A stretch of 64,000 bases of DNA from Stomoxys calcitrans (taxonomy: Eukaryota > Arthropoda > Insecta > Diptera > Muscidae). A model generated the notes under the pieces. The model saw nothing but the letters and a program-made list of their open reading frames with translations. It ran no database searches and had not been told where the DNA came from. Positions 44,199 to 55,325 of this stretch are shown here, in pieces; position 1 is the first letter of the stretch, and every line of letters starts with the position of its first letter. Position numbers and translations under genes: made by a program. Location: positions 40,563,054 to 40,627,053 of the forward strand of contig NC_081553.1 in assembly GCF_963082655.1 (NCBI RefSeq), read 5' to 3'.

Positions 44199-45977
44199 AT
44201 GGCTACTAATTCTCTGGATTATTTACGCGTGGTGGTCAACATCAACGATAAACAAAATGATGGCAATAACAACGACTCCATGGTAGAGCACACCTTACAA
44301 AACAATCGTGACTTTAATCAAAACAAAACCATTGTCTATGAGAAAAAGAAATTCGAAACCACCATGTCATCGCCCCACAATGGAAGTCCCATGAAGGCGG
44401 AAATCCTGATTATTGATGAACAAAATTTACAAATGAATCTTTTGACAACCGACGAAATGCCCTACACCAACATCTCGCATAAAATGCAATTCGATCGGGT
44501 AGATCACAATAGTGCCAACTTTGTGAAAACTGAACTCTCGCTGGTAATGGATGAGTTGCTGGTGAAGAAGAAGAACAGCTGCATAATGCGTTTTTCCAAC
44601 AGCGGTGAATTACAGACGGAGCTCTTTTACAAACACTTGGTTAACTTTCTCAACAAGCGTTTGCACTATCAAAAGTTATCATTGCAAAATATTGAAATCG
44701 CCTATCGTGATATAGCTGCCGCACCCTACTTAGACAAAGAAAGCAATACGGACAATGTCCGGGGAAAGCCATCATCGCATTGGACCATGTATACTTGTAT
44801 GAAAGATGCCAAACAGCATTTCCGTGATTCACAAAATCTATTGCCTTGGCTGTTGAATGAACATCGTCGCAGGCGCCAGCATGTAAAGTTTCATCAAAAG
44901 CTCCAAATGACTCTGTACCTATATGACTCATGGCGAAAAAGTGTTTTCAAAATCCAGTTGCACATTTTCAATATACACTTGGATTATATGGACTCAAAGG
45001 AGCGCAATCATTGGCATCAATATATGGATCATACGAATGAATCATGCTCCGATCCAGCATGCAATTTCATGCATACTGGACTAACTGTCAGCCTTTCAAG
45101 TCATCTGGAGGCAGCCGTGGCAGAGGGTATTTGTGTGCTTATGTTCAATATCCCCAATAATCCAGAAATTCCAGGCGATACCGTGGAAATCATACAAATG
45201 GCTTATGCCGTGATAAAGAATCGTAAGAAGAAACAATTTGAATTATATAACAAAAAGTTGGATAAACGCAAGTCTATGTATGCCAAAACTTTGGCGAAAT
45301 CTCTACATGATGTAAGAGCTGGCCCTAGTGATGCAGCTACCGCCACTGGACCTTCTTACATTGCGTGCAAGCCATTAACAGGACAAATAGCCGCGACAAA
45401 AGAGTCTAAACCAAAAGAAAGGCGTTTATCTTTACCGGCAATGACAAACCACACAGGCGTCCGTTTCACCATACCACAGCTAAGGGCAGACAGCTCTAAT
45501 CCCCATCCCCATCCAATTTCCCCATTACCCCACTTCCACAATGGCAATGATCTTTGTATGACCCCACACTATCTCAACAATTTAAGCTGTTGGTATCGCA
45601 AAATCGATGAGCACTATTCAGCTCTTTGTTCATGGCGCGAAAAATATTACAAAGTTTATTTCAATTCGACCACAAAACTTCTATTGAATTCTTTCCAATC
45701 AATGCCCTTAGAGGAAGATTTAATTGCTCCCCTTCAACTGTCTAAAGAAGAAGGCCAGCAACTGCAGCATATCTTTGAGAAATATCGCCATGCCGAAAAC
45801 GCATTCCAATTTCTATACAAAAGAGCTCACAATACCATTTATGAGGATGTTTTAAAAATCTATTTGGATACCAAATTTTTCCAACACAATCAAAACTCAT
45901 TGGATTTAAAGCTCAAGCAACTGAATGACAGTGTTAAACGTTTAAATGTGTCCCTAGATTATACCTTTAATATGTGA
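44199..45977 (+). CDS. unrecognised single-exon protein, 592 aa
   Basis: I do not recognise the family. The frame runs intact from ATG 44199 (AATAATGGC, the first ATG after an AT-rich leader) to TGA 45975-45977, with fly-like codon use and AATAAA at 46064. No signal peptide or membrane segment is obvious. Residues ~1-60 are Asn/Asp/Gln-rich. ~110-340 look globular: FYKHLVNFLNKRLHYQKLSL, HFRDSQNLLPWLLNEHRRRR, MTLYLYDSWRKSVFKIQLH, then Cys/His-rich SCSDPACNFMHTG. ~355-385 is basic (KNRKKKQFELYNKKLDKRKS). ~395-475 is a Pro/Ser/His linker. ~480-592 is likely helical (LSKEEGQQLQHIFEKY, LKLKQLNDSVKRLNVSL). Several Cys and His residues might bind metal. It is flanked on both sides by mobile DNA, but nothing in it resembles a transposase or reverse transcriptase. 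A tissue-restricted, fast-evolving host gene is my best inference. Confidence 0.8.
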   Translation: MATNSLDYLRVVVNINDKQNDGNNNDSMVEHTLQNNRDFNQNKTIVYEKKKFETTMSSPHNGSPMKAEILIIDEQNLQMNLLTTDEMPYTNISHKMQFDRVDHNSANFVKTELSLVMDELLVKKKNSCIMRFSNSGELQTELFYKHLVNFLNKRLHYQKLSLQNIEIAYRDIAAAPYLDKESNTDNVRGKPSSHWTMYTCMKDAKQHFRDSQNLLPWLLNEHRRRRQHVKFHQKLQMTLYLYDSWRKSVFKIQLHIFNIHLDYMDSKERNHWHQYMDHTNESCSDPACNFMHTGLTVSLSSHLEAAVAEGICVLMFNIPNNPEIPGDTVEIIQMAYAVIKNRKKKQFELYNKKLDKRKSMYAKTLAKSLHDVRAGPSDAATATGPSYIACKPLTGQIAATKESKPKERRLSLPAMTNHTGVRFTIPQLRADSSNPHPHPISPLPHFHNGNDLCMTPHYLNNLSCWYRKIDEHYSALCSWREKYYKVYFNSTTKLLLNSFQSMPLEEDLIAPLQLSKEEGQQLQHIFEKYRHAENAFQFLYKRAHNTIYEDVLKIYLDTKFFQHNQNSLDLKLKQLNDSVKRLNVSLDYTFNM

Positions 45978-46063
45978 ATGTGTGTGTTTGAAATGTTTTG
46001 TTTAATAATTTTTCACTATTATTTTTTTTTTAATTTATGTGTATTGTTGTTGTTTTTAATCCT

Positions 46064-46069
46064 AATAAA
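46064..46069 (+). promoter_or_regulatory. poly(A) signal of the 592-aa gene
   Basis: AATAAA about 86 nt after the stop, followed by an A-rich run. It supports the frame as a transcribed gene. Confidence 0.65.
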
Positions 46070-46171
46070 GAAAAAATTATTTTTGTAAATGATTTGGCAA
46101 ATATTTAAAAATAAGCAAAAAGGGCACTATGGTATGCCCATTTTCCGCAAAAGAAATCTAGGGATTGATAG

Positions 46172-46345
46172 TGTAGGGCGCCCCGGTAACCGAGTTGGTA
46201 GCGTGCATGGATTACCAGTGCAGGGGTCATGGGTTCGATTCCCGCTAGAAGCCTTTGTCTGTCGCCACTGTGGCATCACAATGGACTTAAATTTGTCTGA
46301 GTCTGTAAAGGACTGACACTCTTATCTAACCTAACCTATTACAAT
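46172..46345 (+). mobile_element. tRNA-derived SINE with AACCTAACCT end
   Basis: Head CCCCGGTAACCGAGTTGGTA (box A), GGGTTCGATTCCCGC (box B at about 46231) and tail GACTGACACTCTTATCTAACC, then TAACCTATT. About 170 bp. Distinct from the family at 23078. Confidence 0.75.
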
Positions 46346-46349
46346 GTAA

Positions 46350-47484
46350 GATGGGGTCTTACGCAATTATGTACTTTAGCATGAAGGCGTTTCATTCGTC
46401 AAACATTTCTGGGAAATCATTAAATTGGATCTTAAATCAAGTATCCACACATCCCTACTAAACGCGCCCTTGCAAAAATGTAAATAAGGTTGCCTGAGGT
46501 TATGGAGAAAACATATCGCCAAAATTTTTGTATACGACTGTGGTAACGAGGTTTACTATCTGCAGACAGTGTGATTGAATAACTTCCTCTCAGAACGAAA
46601 AGCAAAAATCAGACTAAGCAACAAGAACCGATGGGTTGTCAGCTAAACTACTCTAGGCTGCAGGTCGGAAGTCAAAACGTAGGTGCCAACTAAATAGGAA
46701 TAAATCTCCTTTTCTTCGAAAACGAAGTGAAAACAGGCGATTAAAATCGCAAATTTTGTTACATCTTGTTAAAGGTAAAGGGAGATGAAATATTCCCGGG
46801 TAATGGCAGCAGAAATCCATAAGTAGGTAGGTTCGATAGGGTTAGGTAGGAGTCCAACCGACAACAATCTCGGTTAATTATTAAAGGCGCCAATAACTGT
46901 CCTTGTCATATCGAGCATCATAGACACTCAGTATTTGCGCAAGAGCAGGTGCCGCCGGCCTCTCACTGAGACTCTCCGCTCGATACCGTTGATTGTCTGC
47001 GACTGTCGTTGCAGCTACTCCATATGTAGCATTCCACTATCCGCAACCTGTGGAGGGTCTCGGATTACCTGTCGCTTTCCGGGAAGGAAGCAGTGGGGGC
47101 AGATGCTGTGTTTGAGCTGGATTAGATCTAGGTATTCACTGACGCCTTCAAGATGGAGTCAGGGACGGGACTGAGGGTCAAATAAGAGACACTCGGCATC
47201 GGTAAGTCAGTTAGAAAGCCGGACAACTGCGCGATCTTTGTTCCTGATCTGCGTTCCTGAACACATCGATATTCTGGGAAACGGGAAGGTGGACGAGTAT
47301 GCCAGGAGGTGATCCTCCAACGCAATCAGACCTGTGGCCGTTATTGCACGCACGCCTTTTGTTGAACTATTGAACATAGTAGAGGAGATGACTAGTTGGT
47401 TGGTTGTCGGATTGCCGGGACACTTTGGCTGCCTGTTGACCGGGAGAGGACGAGGGAGATAAGATGGCACTGAGTACGATTATG
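46350..47484. repeat. intergenic mosaic with a reverse NELAHL fragment
   Basis: 46880-47060 matches the upstream half of the NELAHL retroposon in reverse sense (ATATCGAGCATCATAGACAC, GAGACTCTCCGCTCGATACC, CATTCCACTATCCGCAACCT). 47080-47484 joins on from a LINE-like sequence. No intact gene. Confidence 0.5.
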
Positions 47485-47844
47485 GGAAGTGGCATATCAA
47501 GCAGGTCTAAACAAAATTCATGTAGACACGGTAGCAGATGCGATAAATGGCTACCGGGTGAATGTGGTCCTTGGAGAACGACCGCCTCCCATTGCACCTG
47601 GAGAAATTGAACTCCCCCGGCAAACCAGAGTAGTTCTGGCTTAATTACGTTCCAGATGTAGTCGCCTCAACTCCTACAGAGCAAGGATTGATGCCGACGT
47701 GCCCGATTGTAACCAAGGACCGCACTATACACGTCACCTGTTTAACTACCAGGCCAAATCCACTCGACTCGACTCAGATCCCTGTGGACGCACCCCATCT
47801 TATTCGCAGAGATAGAACACAATAAACTGCTACAACAACAACAA
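47485..47844 (+). pseudogene. LINE 3' end, second copy
   Basis: Matches the final ~350 bp of the relic at 28590-29631: GCAGGTCTAAACAAAATTCA, GTGGTCCTTGGAGAACGACC, GCGCACCCC-like text, AATAAACTGCTACAACAACA. It is diverged and frame-disrupted (GGCTTAATTACG). Confidence 0.8.
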
Positions 47845-47881
47845 GGCGAGAGAATTAGGTTTCTTAAGGCAATCCAGACAC

Positions 47882-48141
47882 GGAAGGAGGGGTTCACACA
47901 TTATCGAGTGTCTTCTTGCAATTTCGGGGTAGTGACAAAAAAGGTATATCAAAATGCCTAGGGCGACGTGGGAATGACCAGTCGGTATTCCTATAAGGGA
48001 AGGAGGGGTTCACACATTATCAAGTGTCTTCTTGCAATTTCGGGGTAGTGACAAAAAAGGTATATCAAAATGCTTAGGGCGACGTGGGAATGACCAGTCG
48101 GTATTCCTATAAGGGAATGACCAGTCGGTATTCCTATAGGG
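47882..48141 (+). repeat. 118-bp tandem duplication (two full units plus a partial third)
   Basis: AAGGAGGGGTTCACACATTA occurs at 47883 and 48001. The units continue TGTCTTCTTGCAATTTCGGG, GGTATATCAAAATGC and GGGAATGACCAGTCGGTATT, and a third partial unit starts near 48114. The units are almost identical. Confidence 0.85.
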
Positions 48142-48227
48142 TGAGGCTATGAGCATCACACGGTTTGGTAGTCTAAGCTCCGATGTGTGTGGTGTTCATA
48201 GTCATCACGTGAAGCACAGCTGAGAGC

Positions 48228-48725
48228 TTGGCAGTTTTTGAGGGTTGGCGTGACCCCCTATACTTCAATCTGTTTTTGTATGCCAGATTCGAACACCTTT
48301 CATTTGAGCCCCATATTGAAATGAACGTCCAATATGTCTGTTTGGGAAGGTTTTGGGTTTGGGGCGGCCCGATGGGTACTTAGACTTAAATTTTAATACC
48401 ATATTCGTATTCTACTCTCCGATACTTTTCATTTGATTCATATAATGTCCCGATCGGTCCACTTTAGATTTTGGGTTGGGGGTCCCCCCATAAGGGGGAG
48501 GGTCCGTCCTCCTTCCGATACCGAAAATTATATAGCCTATGTTTCCTATCGGTTCTGCCGTTTTTCAGTCTATATGGAACAAACAAACCGATTCCCATAT
48601 AGTAGTACTTTTGGAGTAAGGTCCTATATTTCCTTCTAGACTAACCTACACAATCTGTGAAAATTTCAAGGTAATCGGTTCAGCCGTTTTTGAGTCTATA
48701 CGGAACAAACAAACATACAAACTTT
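48228..48725 (+). repeat. copy of the 33.2-36.2 kb repeat family
   Basis: GAGGGTTGGCGTGACCCCCT, TTTCATTTGAGCCCCATATT, AATCGGTTCAGCCGTTTTTG and TCTATACGGAACAAACAAAC closely match 35395-35560 and 36170-36220. Confidence 0.7.
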
Positions 48726-49279
48726 AACTTTAATTCATATGGAATAGTATTTGCATTCTTATCGGTACGAACTTCGGCATGGATTCAATTGCATGTTGCT
48801 TAAGAGAATTTATTGTTTGTTATAATTAAAATTTATTTTTAGCCAAAATCAAATGGAGGATTAGAAGAAAATAAACGATTTCAAGATAGATAAGAACCTA
48901 AACAGAATGCAAACTTAGCAGCGGCATACCTCCTTTGAGTCCTATCAATTTGATAATATATCACGCATTTTATCTACATTTCTTTGTTTAATTCATTTAG
49001 AAAAATTGATTCCATTCGCACTTACCTGGTTATTGACTTGACATATCGGACCTTATCATAATTTAATATGCAGTTAATGCAAAGTTAAATAACCTCCAGA
49101 ATTTTGTGACCTTGATGAATTGAGCACAATAGACGATGTTAACTAAAAATGTAGGTTAGCTGTAAACATGGCCACTAACGATAGGAATACCATAAATGAT
49201 TGGGGTGTAAACCACCTTGTTTTACTCACACCCACACTCCTACTCCAATCAAATTGATAATACACAGTTGATATTGCTT
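48726..49279. other. intergenic stretch, no feature recognised
   Basis: AT-rich, without coding frames or matched repeats. Confidence 0.3.
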
Positions 49280-49900
49280 TACTGTAATACGCTTTAGTGC
49301 AAAATTCTGTTCAAGTGAAACTTGGTGGAAAATACCATTCATTTTTAGTATCCTTTGGTGCAATTGAATTCGCTTAAATGAGAATACTGATAAAGTGGAA
49401 AAGTTTTTACATCCCTAAATCAGTTTCGTATAAGTGAAATATATGATTCCATGGAAAACTATTTGGAATTTTAAAACCTCGCGTCATCAATAAAATTCGG
49501 AAAAATAAATTTTGGTATATCTTACTTTTAAAGAGTTCTTTTACTGAGCATTGCTCTTTTTCAAGTTATCTCGTACAGGATTATAACGTTAACGTGGAAA
49601 TTCGCGTATATCGCTTAAGTGAAAGCTAGTTTCACTTATCCGAATTTCTCTAAATTGAAAATTACGGATAAGTGAAACCAAGTTGATGTATGTTTCACTT
49701 ATCCGTAATTTTCACTTTAGAGAATTTCGGATAAGTGAAATTAGTTTTCACTTTAGCGATATACGCGAATTTCCACTTAAACGTTCTAATCATGTACGAG
49801 ATAACTTGAAAAAGAGCAATGCTCAGTAAAAGAACTCTTTAAAAGTGAAACCAAGTTGATGTATATTTCACTTATCCGGTTTCGACTATATACAGATTAA
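49280..49900. mobile_element. palindromic element, possibly pogo/Tigger-like non-autonomous
   Basis: The core is an inverted repeat: arms 49525-49678 and 49692-49845, 154 bp each, loop of 13 nt, about 93% complementary by eye. The phrase GGATAAGTGAAA recurs throughout. Outer sequence TACTGTAATACGCTTTAGTG at the left and the complement of GGTTTCGACTATATACAG at the right loosely recall pogo-type termini, but I cannot prove the boundaries. Confidence 0.6.
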
Positions 49901-49959
49901 AGAAAAGGTTTTCCATTATCTACACATTACTTTCTTACTAACTTTAATTGGCTATGACA

Positions 49960-51230
49960 GAATATTTGTTCCACTAGCCGAACGTAGAATATCGTTCCAA
50001 GCGCCTCGATCTTCTGCGCTCATTCTAAAATCGTTGACACCAAGTTTCGAGGTGTCTCACACAACTTGATCTTTCCATTGGGCTTTTGGTCTTCCCGGTT
50101 TGCGTGTACCACCGTGTTTGCCTTCAAAAGACTTCTTTGCTGGATCTTCTTCATCCATTCTGACAACATGACCTAGCCAACGCAGCCGTTGTATTTTGAT
50201 GCGTTTAACTATGCTATCGTCGTCATACAGCTAGTGGTTCATACGTCGCCTATATTCTCCATTTACGCAAATTGGTCAATTTATTTTACGAAGAATCTTT
50301 CTCTCCAAGCACTGCCTCATCTGCTTTCACAAGTACCCATGCTTCAGAACCATATAACAGCGCGGGTAGTACCAGTGTCTTGTATAGTGTAATCTTCGTC
50401 TGTCGAGAGGTGGCCTTATTTCTAAACTGCTTACTTAGTCCAAAGTAGCATCTGTTTGCCAGTATTATTCTTCGCTTAATCTCAAAACTGGTGTCATTCG
50501 TTTCGGTATGGCGCTGCCGAGGTCTGACTGTCTCAAAGTTGTGGTTCCCAACGTTCCCCATTCTCTTTATCTGCTGGGTTGTTCAAGCCTTTTTTGGGAG
50601 TTGAAACCATCCATTTCGTCTTATCTCCATTTACTGCCAGACCCATTTTCACTGACTCTCTCTCTCGATTCTTTCAAAGGCTGCAGTTACTTCTCCCGGT
50701 GACCGACCTATGATATCGATGTCGTCGACATAGGCGAGTAGCATGTGTTGTGTTGTGATTAGTGTGCCATATCTATTCACATCTGCATCTCGTACAATCT
50801 TCTCCAGCAGGATATTAAAGAGATCACACGATAGGCTGTCTCCTTGTCTGAAACCTCGTTTGGTATTAAATGGTTCGCAGAGATTCTTACCTATTCTTAG
50901 TGAGGAACGCGTATCAGCAAGTGTTATCCAGGAGAGTCTTATTAATTTTGCAGGGATACCAAACTCATACATGGCTTGAAATACCTTTGAACGTAAAGGA
51001 AAATAGAAGGCGGCTATGTAGTCAACAAAGAGATGGTAGGTGTTGATTTGTTCTTCTCGGGTCATTTCCAGGATTTGGCGCAGTGTGAATATCTGGTCTA
51101 GGGTTGATTTACCAGGTCTAAAGCCGCATTCATAGGGCCCAATTATCTCATTGACTTTAGGTTTTAATCTTTCACACAGTACGCTCGAGAGTATCTTGTA
51201 TGCGATGGGAATGGAGGGGGATTATCATCT
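49960..51230 (-). pseudogene. non-LTR retrotransposon relic, RT region (reverse)
   Basis: The reverse-strand frame at 51065-50649 has RT blocks: GIPAKLIRLSWITLADTRSS, KRGFRQGDSLSCDLFNILLE and the catalytic-type box AYVDDIDIIGRS. A further frame at 50561-50286 gives RRIILANRCYFGLSKQFRN and LYKTLVLPALLYGSEAWVL. Frame breaks between them show it is inactive. The class is probably RTE-like or a related clade. It may be the same family as the endonuclease relic at 12330-13270. Confidence 0.75.
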
Positions 51231-51239
51231 ACACATTAG

Positions 51240-52289
51240 CTGAAATTTTCTGGGTGCAACAGATCTGGGGCCGAATTACCGCATATGAGATGGAGTGCAC
51301 TTTCCTAACAAATGCAATTTCATCTCGTATTTAATGGATGTTATACCACTTTTATATACATTTTGTTTGATTTTGTTTTATAAATCATGACCGATTTAAA
51401 CATTCGAGTTCCTAAATTTCAAAAATTGTCGTTCAATAAAGTAATGTATAATTCACAATAGAGTGATTTCGAACAATTTTACTCGTTCATGTATGCCGTA
51501 ATTCGGACCCTGGTACTTGATTGACTTTTTGCAACCCCTCGTCAGCATCAGAAATGTCAAAAAGCATTATTCTTCTTGTATAGGCATATTATAAAAAGGC
51601 CTTGTTTTATTTTTGTCATATAGGTTTTGTTTAAATAATAAATAATTAAATAAAATTTAAAAACAAAAATATTTACGAATTTTTTTTTCCGTAATTTTGT
51701 TGTTCGTTTTGTAAACAGTTACAAAGAAGATGGGCTCCTTAGTTATACAAATATGCTACGTACATACTTAGCTTATCGGAATAATTACAATTATAACACA
51801 CAATAATAATAATAATTAAAATATACATATAATAATAGTAATAAAAAAATGATGGTAAAAAAAATACAAAAAATGGAACTATGTTTTTTTCCTACTTTTT
51901 TCCTTTTCTTTTAAATCAAAGTGCATAGCATGAGTGCGCTGAATTGTGCTCTGGAATTTTGTAAATATGAATAAAAACAAAAGAACAAGGAAAACGCATT
52001 TGGTAAAAAAATAAAAATATAAACAAAAAAACATAGCATCGCCTGAAATGCAAAAGAGCCTAAGAATTGTTTTTTTTTTTAGCAAAGAAAATAGGACATC
52101 GCCTGAAATGAACAAGAGCATAAGAATTGTTTTTTTAGCAAACAAAATAGGACTCCTTTAAAAGATATTCAGATTTTATTAAAAACGAAAATAATAACAG
52201 TTAATTATTAACGTCTTCATTTATGGTGGTCGCAACAGGGGGGCATTTAATCGCCACTCCTATGGGTGACCACCATAAATGATCTATTA
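51240..52289. other. AT-rich intergenic DNA with a two-copy ~60-bp repeat
   Basis: 52030-52150 holds two copies of a ~60-bp unit (ATCGCCTGAAATG and AAGAGC.TAAGAATTGTTTT). Otherwise no gene. Confidence 0.45.
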
Positions 52290-54045
52290 CGAATGCTGAC
52301 TGAGTAGGGATTTGAACCTGTCTGCTATGCAGACGATGTTATAATACTTCTAAGGGGTAAGGATCCGAACTAGCTATGCACAAGAGCCGAAAGAGTCTTG
52401 CATATTGCATATGACTGGGCTAGACCCAGAGGTCTCAATATTAACCCAGAGAAGACTAAAATATGCCTGTTCACGAGGAAGACGAAGGTAGGCCAATTTA
52501 ACGCATCGTCAATAAGACGATTTCGATATCTGACTGAGAAACTGAATTGGAAGTCTCACATTCAGGAGCGAACTGAGACGGCTCACAGATGTTGGGTACT
52601 GTGTAGACGGGCCTTAGGCTCGAAATGGGGACTGAATCCGAGGATGGTCCACTGGCTCTACTGGAGCGTGATTAGACCAATACTTATTTACGCCTCAGTA
52701 GTTTGGTGGACTGCTATGGAGCAAAAGTGCAACATAAGGACCATACAACAGGTTCAGAGAAGAGGTTGTTTCGGCAAAGGCGAAGCGATGAGGAGTTTGG
52801 TGGACTGCTATGGAGAAAAAGTGCAACATAAGGACCATACAACAGGTTCAGAGAAGATGTTGTCTTGGCATAGGCGGAGCGATGAGGACCACGCCCACCA
52901 GGGTACTGGAGACTATTCTAGATGTCCGGCCCATTGACATACATATTAAGTGTGAGGCAGCCATTGCGGCTATGAGACCTAAGGCGATGGGAGAATGGAT
53001 TGAGGATAGGAGCAGGTCACACACTCGCTGTATAACCGAGGCGACAATAGAAATTACGGAAGGAATGGAAGAGGTTTCCGTTCGGATACCTGAGACGACA
53101 CAGTCTTGCAAGTTCATGCTACACAGTCTGCAAGTTCATGCTACACAGATGGATCAAAGCTAGAGGATAGAGTGGGTCTAGGTGTCTACGCTGTAAACAG
53201 GGATTGATATCTGTTTTCCACTGCATGGCCATAATAGCCGGAGCGATGAGGACCACGCCCACTAGGGCACTGGAGAGTATTTTAGATGTCCGACCCATTG
53301 ACATAGGAGATTAAGTGTAAGGCAGCCACTGCGGCTATGAGACTTAAGGCGATGGGAGAATGGATTGGAGAAGGGAGCAGCTGATACCATCGCGGTGTAA
53401 TCGAGGCGACGATAGGAAACCTGGAAGGAAGGGAAGAGATTTCCGAGCGGAAACATGAGATGAGCCTTGAAGTCGAGTGCGAGGCGCTGCAGCCATCGAC
53501 ACAGTCTTGGATTGATGGAACCCTAGTATTGCCATCTGGAAGATCATGTTACACGGATGGATCAAAGCTAGAGGACAGAGTGGGCCTGGGGGTTTACATT
53601 GAGATCTGAGTCTGAGACTGCCTGACCATAATACGGTCCTGCAGGCGGAAATTCGGACGATTACGCAATGCGTGAAGTGGTGTGGTGCTAACGCGAGGAC
53701 GTCGAGTGTGAACATCTTTACCGATAGTAAAATTGCCATAAGGGCAATAACAACCAGGACGGTAAGGTCACGAATAGTCTTGCAGTGTAAGGAGATTAAC
53801 GCCTTCTCTGAGGATGGCAAAATCCGCATCGTTTGGGTGCCGGGCCATAACGGAGTAAGGAAAAATGAAAGGGCAGACGATTTGGCGGTGAAGGTCAGAG
53901 GACTGCCGTCAACAAACTTGGTTAACCCGAAGCCTTTCGGGTCGACGCAGTCTGAGTTAAGGGAGGGAGGGAATGGAATGGAGGGGGGAAAGGAAACACT
54001 TGGAAGAGAAGTTTTAACATGGCAGGATACCTCACACATGTAGCC
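52290..54045 (+). pseudogene. non-LTR retrotransposon relic with RNase H domain
   Basis: The forward frame at 52398-52937 gives GLNINPEKTKICLFTRKTK, LNWKSHIQERTETAHRCW and SVIRPILIYASVVWW, which is an RT C-terminal region. Frame 53672-54043 gives an RNase H part (SVNIFTDSKIAIRAITTRT, IRIVWVPGHNGVRKNERADD), preceded by a broken TDGSKLEDRVGLGVY-like start. RNase H places it near the I/R1/LOA group. It contains internal duplications: the ~97-bp TGGACTGCTATGGAG segment at 52706 and 52800, GGAGCGATGAGGACCACGCC at 52877 and 53240, and GGATCAAAGCTAGAGGA at 53151 and 53561. Dead copy. Confidence 0.8.
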
Positions 54046-54077
54046 TGTATTAAAAAGAGGATAACCAGCGCTGAAAC

Positions 54078-54163
54078 TATTTCTGATGTTCACCCCAGGA
54101 TTTGAACCCAGGCGCTCGGCGTCATAGGCGGACATGCTAACCTCTGCGCCACGGTGGCCTTAA
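54078..54163 (-). mobile_element. tRNA-derived SINE head fragment (reverse)
   Basis: Complement of GGCCACCGTGGCGCAGAGGT, TAGCATGTCCGCCTATGACG and a TGGGTTCAAATCCTGGGG box B. Only the tRNA-like head remains. Confidence 0.75.
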
Positions 54164-55325
54164 AAAAAAGAAAAAAACATTTTCTTAAACATGTTTTTTT
54201 GATAAGAAAGACCGACATTTTCCTTTTCTATCAGAATATTGTTTTATCTGTTATTATAGTAAAAAGTTCTTACGTCTCTTTGCATTTTAGGTGACACTAC
54301 ATATGTACGTATGTGTATATAACAAAAAAATAAAATAATCAACTTTAAGCTGCATTCGTTCGATGCCTTAAAATGACATCATTATAGTTAACGAAGATCC
54401 AGAAGAAGCACACTTTGGTTCATTCAAATAAGAACAGGTCTTGTAAGTCTTTTGAGACTATTATGGATTGCAAAACAACTGTAGTTGCGTTACCAAGAGA
54501 TTAAATCATGAAAATTGTATAAAGTTGGAAATTTTTCTCCGATGTATTTAATATCAGTGTTTTGAATGTTCGGTTACCAAGCAAATTGTAAACCAGTACC
54601 CAGTTTCTTTAACAAACTTGCCTGTTGGTAACGCAATTGAAGTTCGGTTAGACCCATTTGTCATAAGTATAGTCCGCATTTTTATGCAAAATCGTATCTT
54701 TCCTATCGTATCAAATGGAGAGATATATGCAATATACCATATACGCATTTGCCGAAAAATTGATGCCAAAATATTGATTTTGCACAAAAAACCGAACTCT
54801 ACTCATAAAACATCCAGTACACAGGTGTACTAAAGCATTTTGATGAAAAATTTGGGTCGAAACCGTCATTTTGAGGTTTACCGGTTGCTCAAAGAAAACA
54901 TTCTCAACGAATAACATGGCCATCGAGAAATCAAGAATCCTCAACCAACCTAGGCAACCAATCTATAGGTATCAAGTGAAAGTTATAAGCGAGTAGATTA
55001 CAAATTTGTCGAATAGACATATGCGAATATGCCTAAAAATTGGACCCGGGAAAGTCCTACGTGGTCTTGAGAATTTTGAACTCCCTCAACCCTAGGCAAT
55101 ATGGGTAACAAATAAAAGTTATTAGCGAGTAGAGTGCGAATATGCAAAAACATGTCTAAAAATTGGACCCGGAAAGGACCTAAGGGGTCTTGAAATGGTG
55201 CAAAAAATGAAAAAATTGGGGTGCGCCCTATAACGTGCATTTTCCTCAGCTAGTCTTCTCGCCAGACAAAGTGTACAAGACATACTACATAGAAATACAA
55301 CCCACGGAAATACTAGCCGAGGAGA
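54164..55325. repeat. intergenic DNA with a two-copy ~110-130 bp repeat
   Basis: 54990-55190 carries two diverged units with AAAAATTGGACCCGG(G)AAAG, GGTCTTGA and AGTTAT.AGCGAGTAGA. The region upstream is AT-rich and without genes. Confidence 0.45.

Noticed and set aside
46172..46250. Possible functional tRNA gene
   Set aside because: tRNA-like promoter boxes only; followed by SINE body and an AACCTAACCT end.
53344..54135. 263-aa reverse open frame
   Set aside because: Antisense to the LINE RNase H relic, whose forward frame has recognisable motifs; no independent support.
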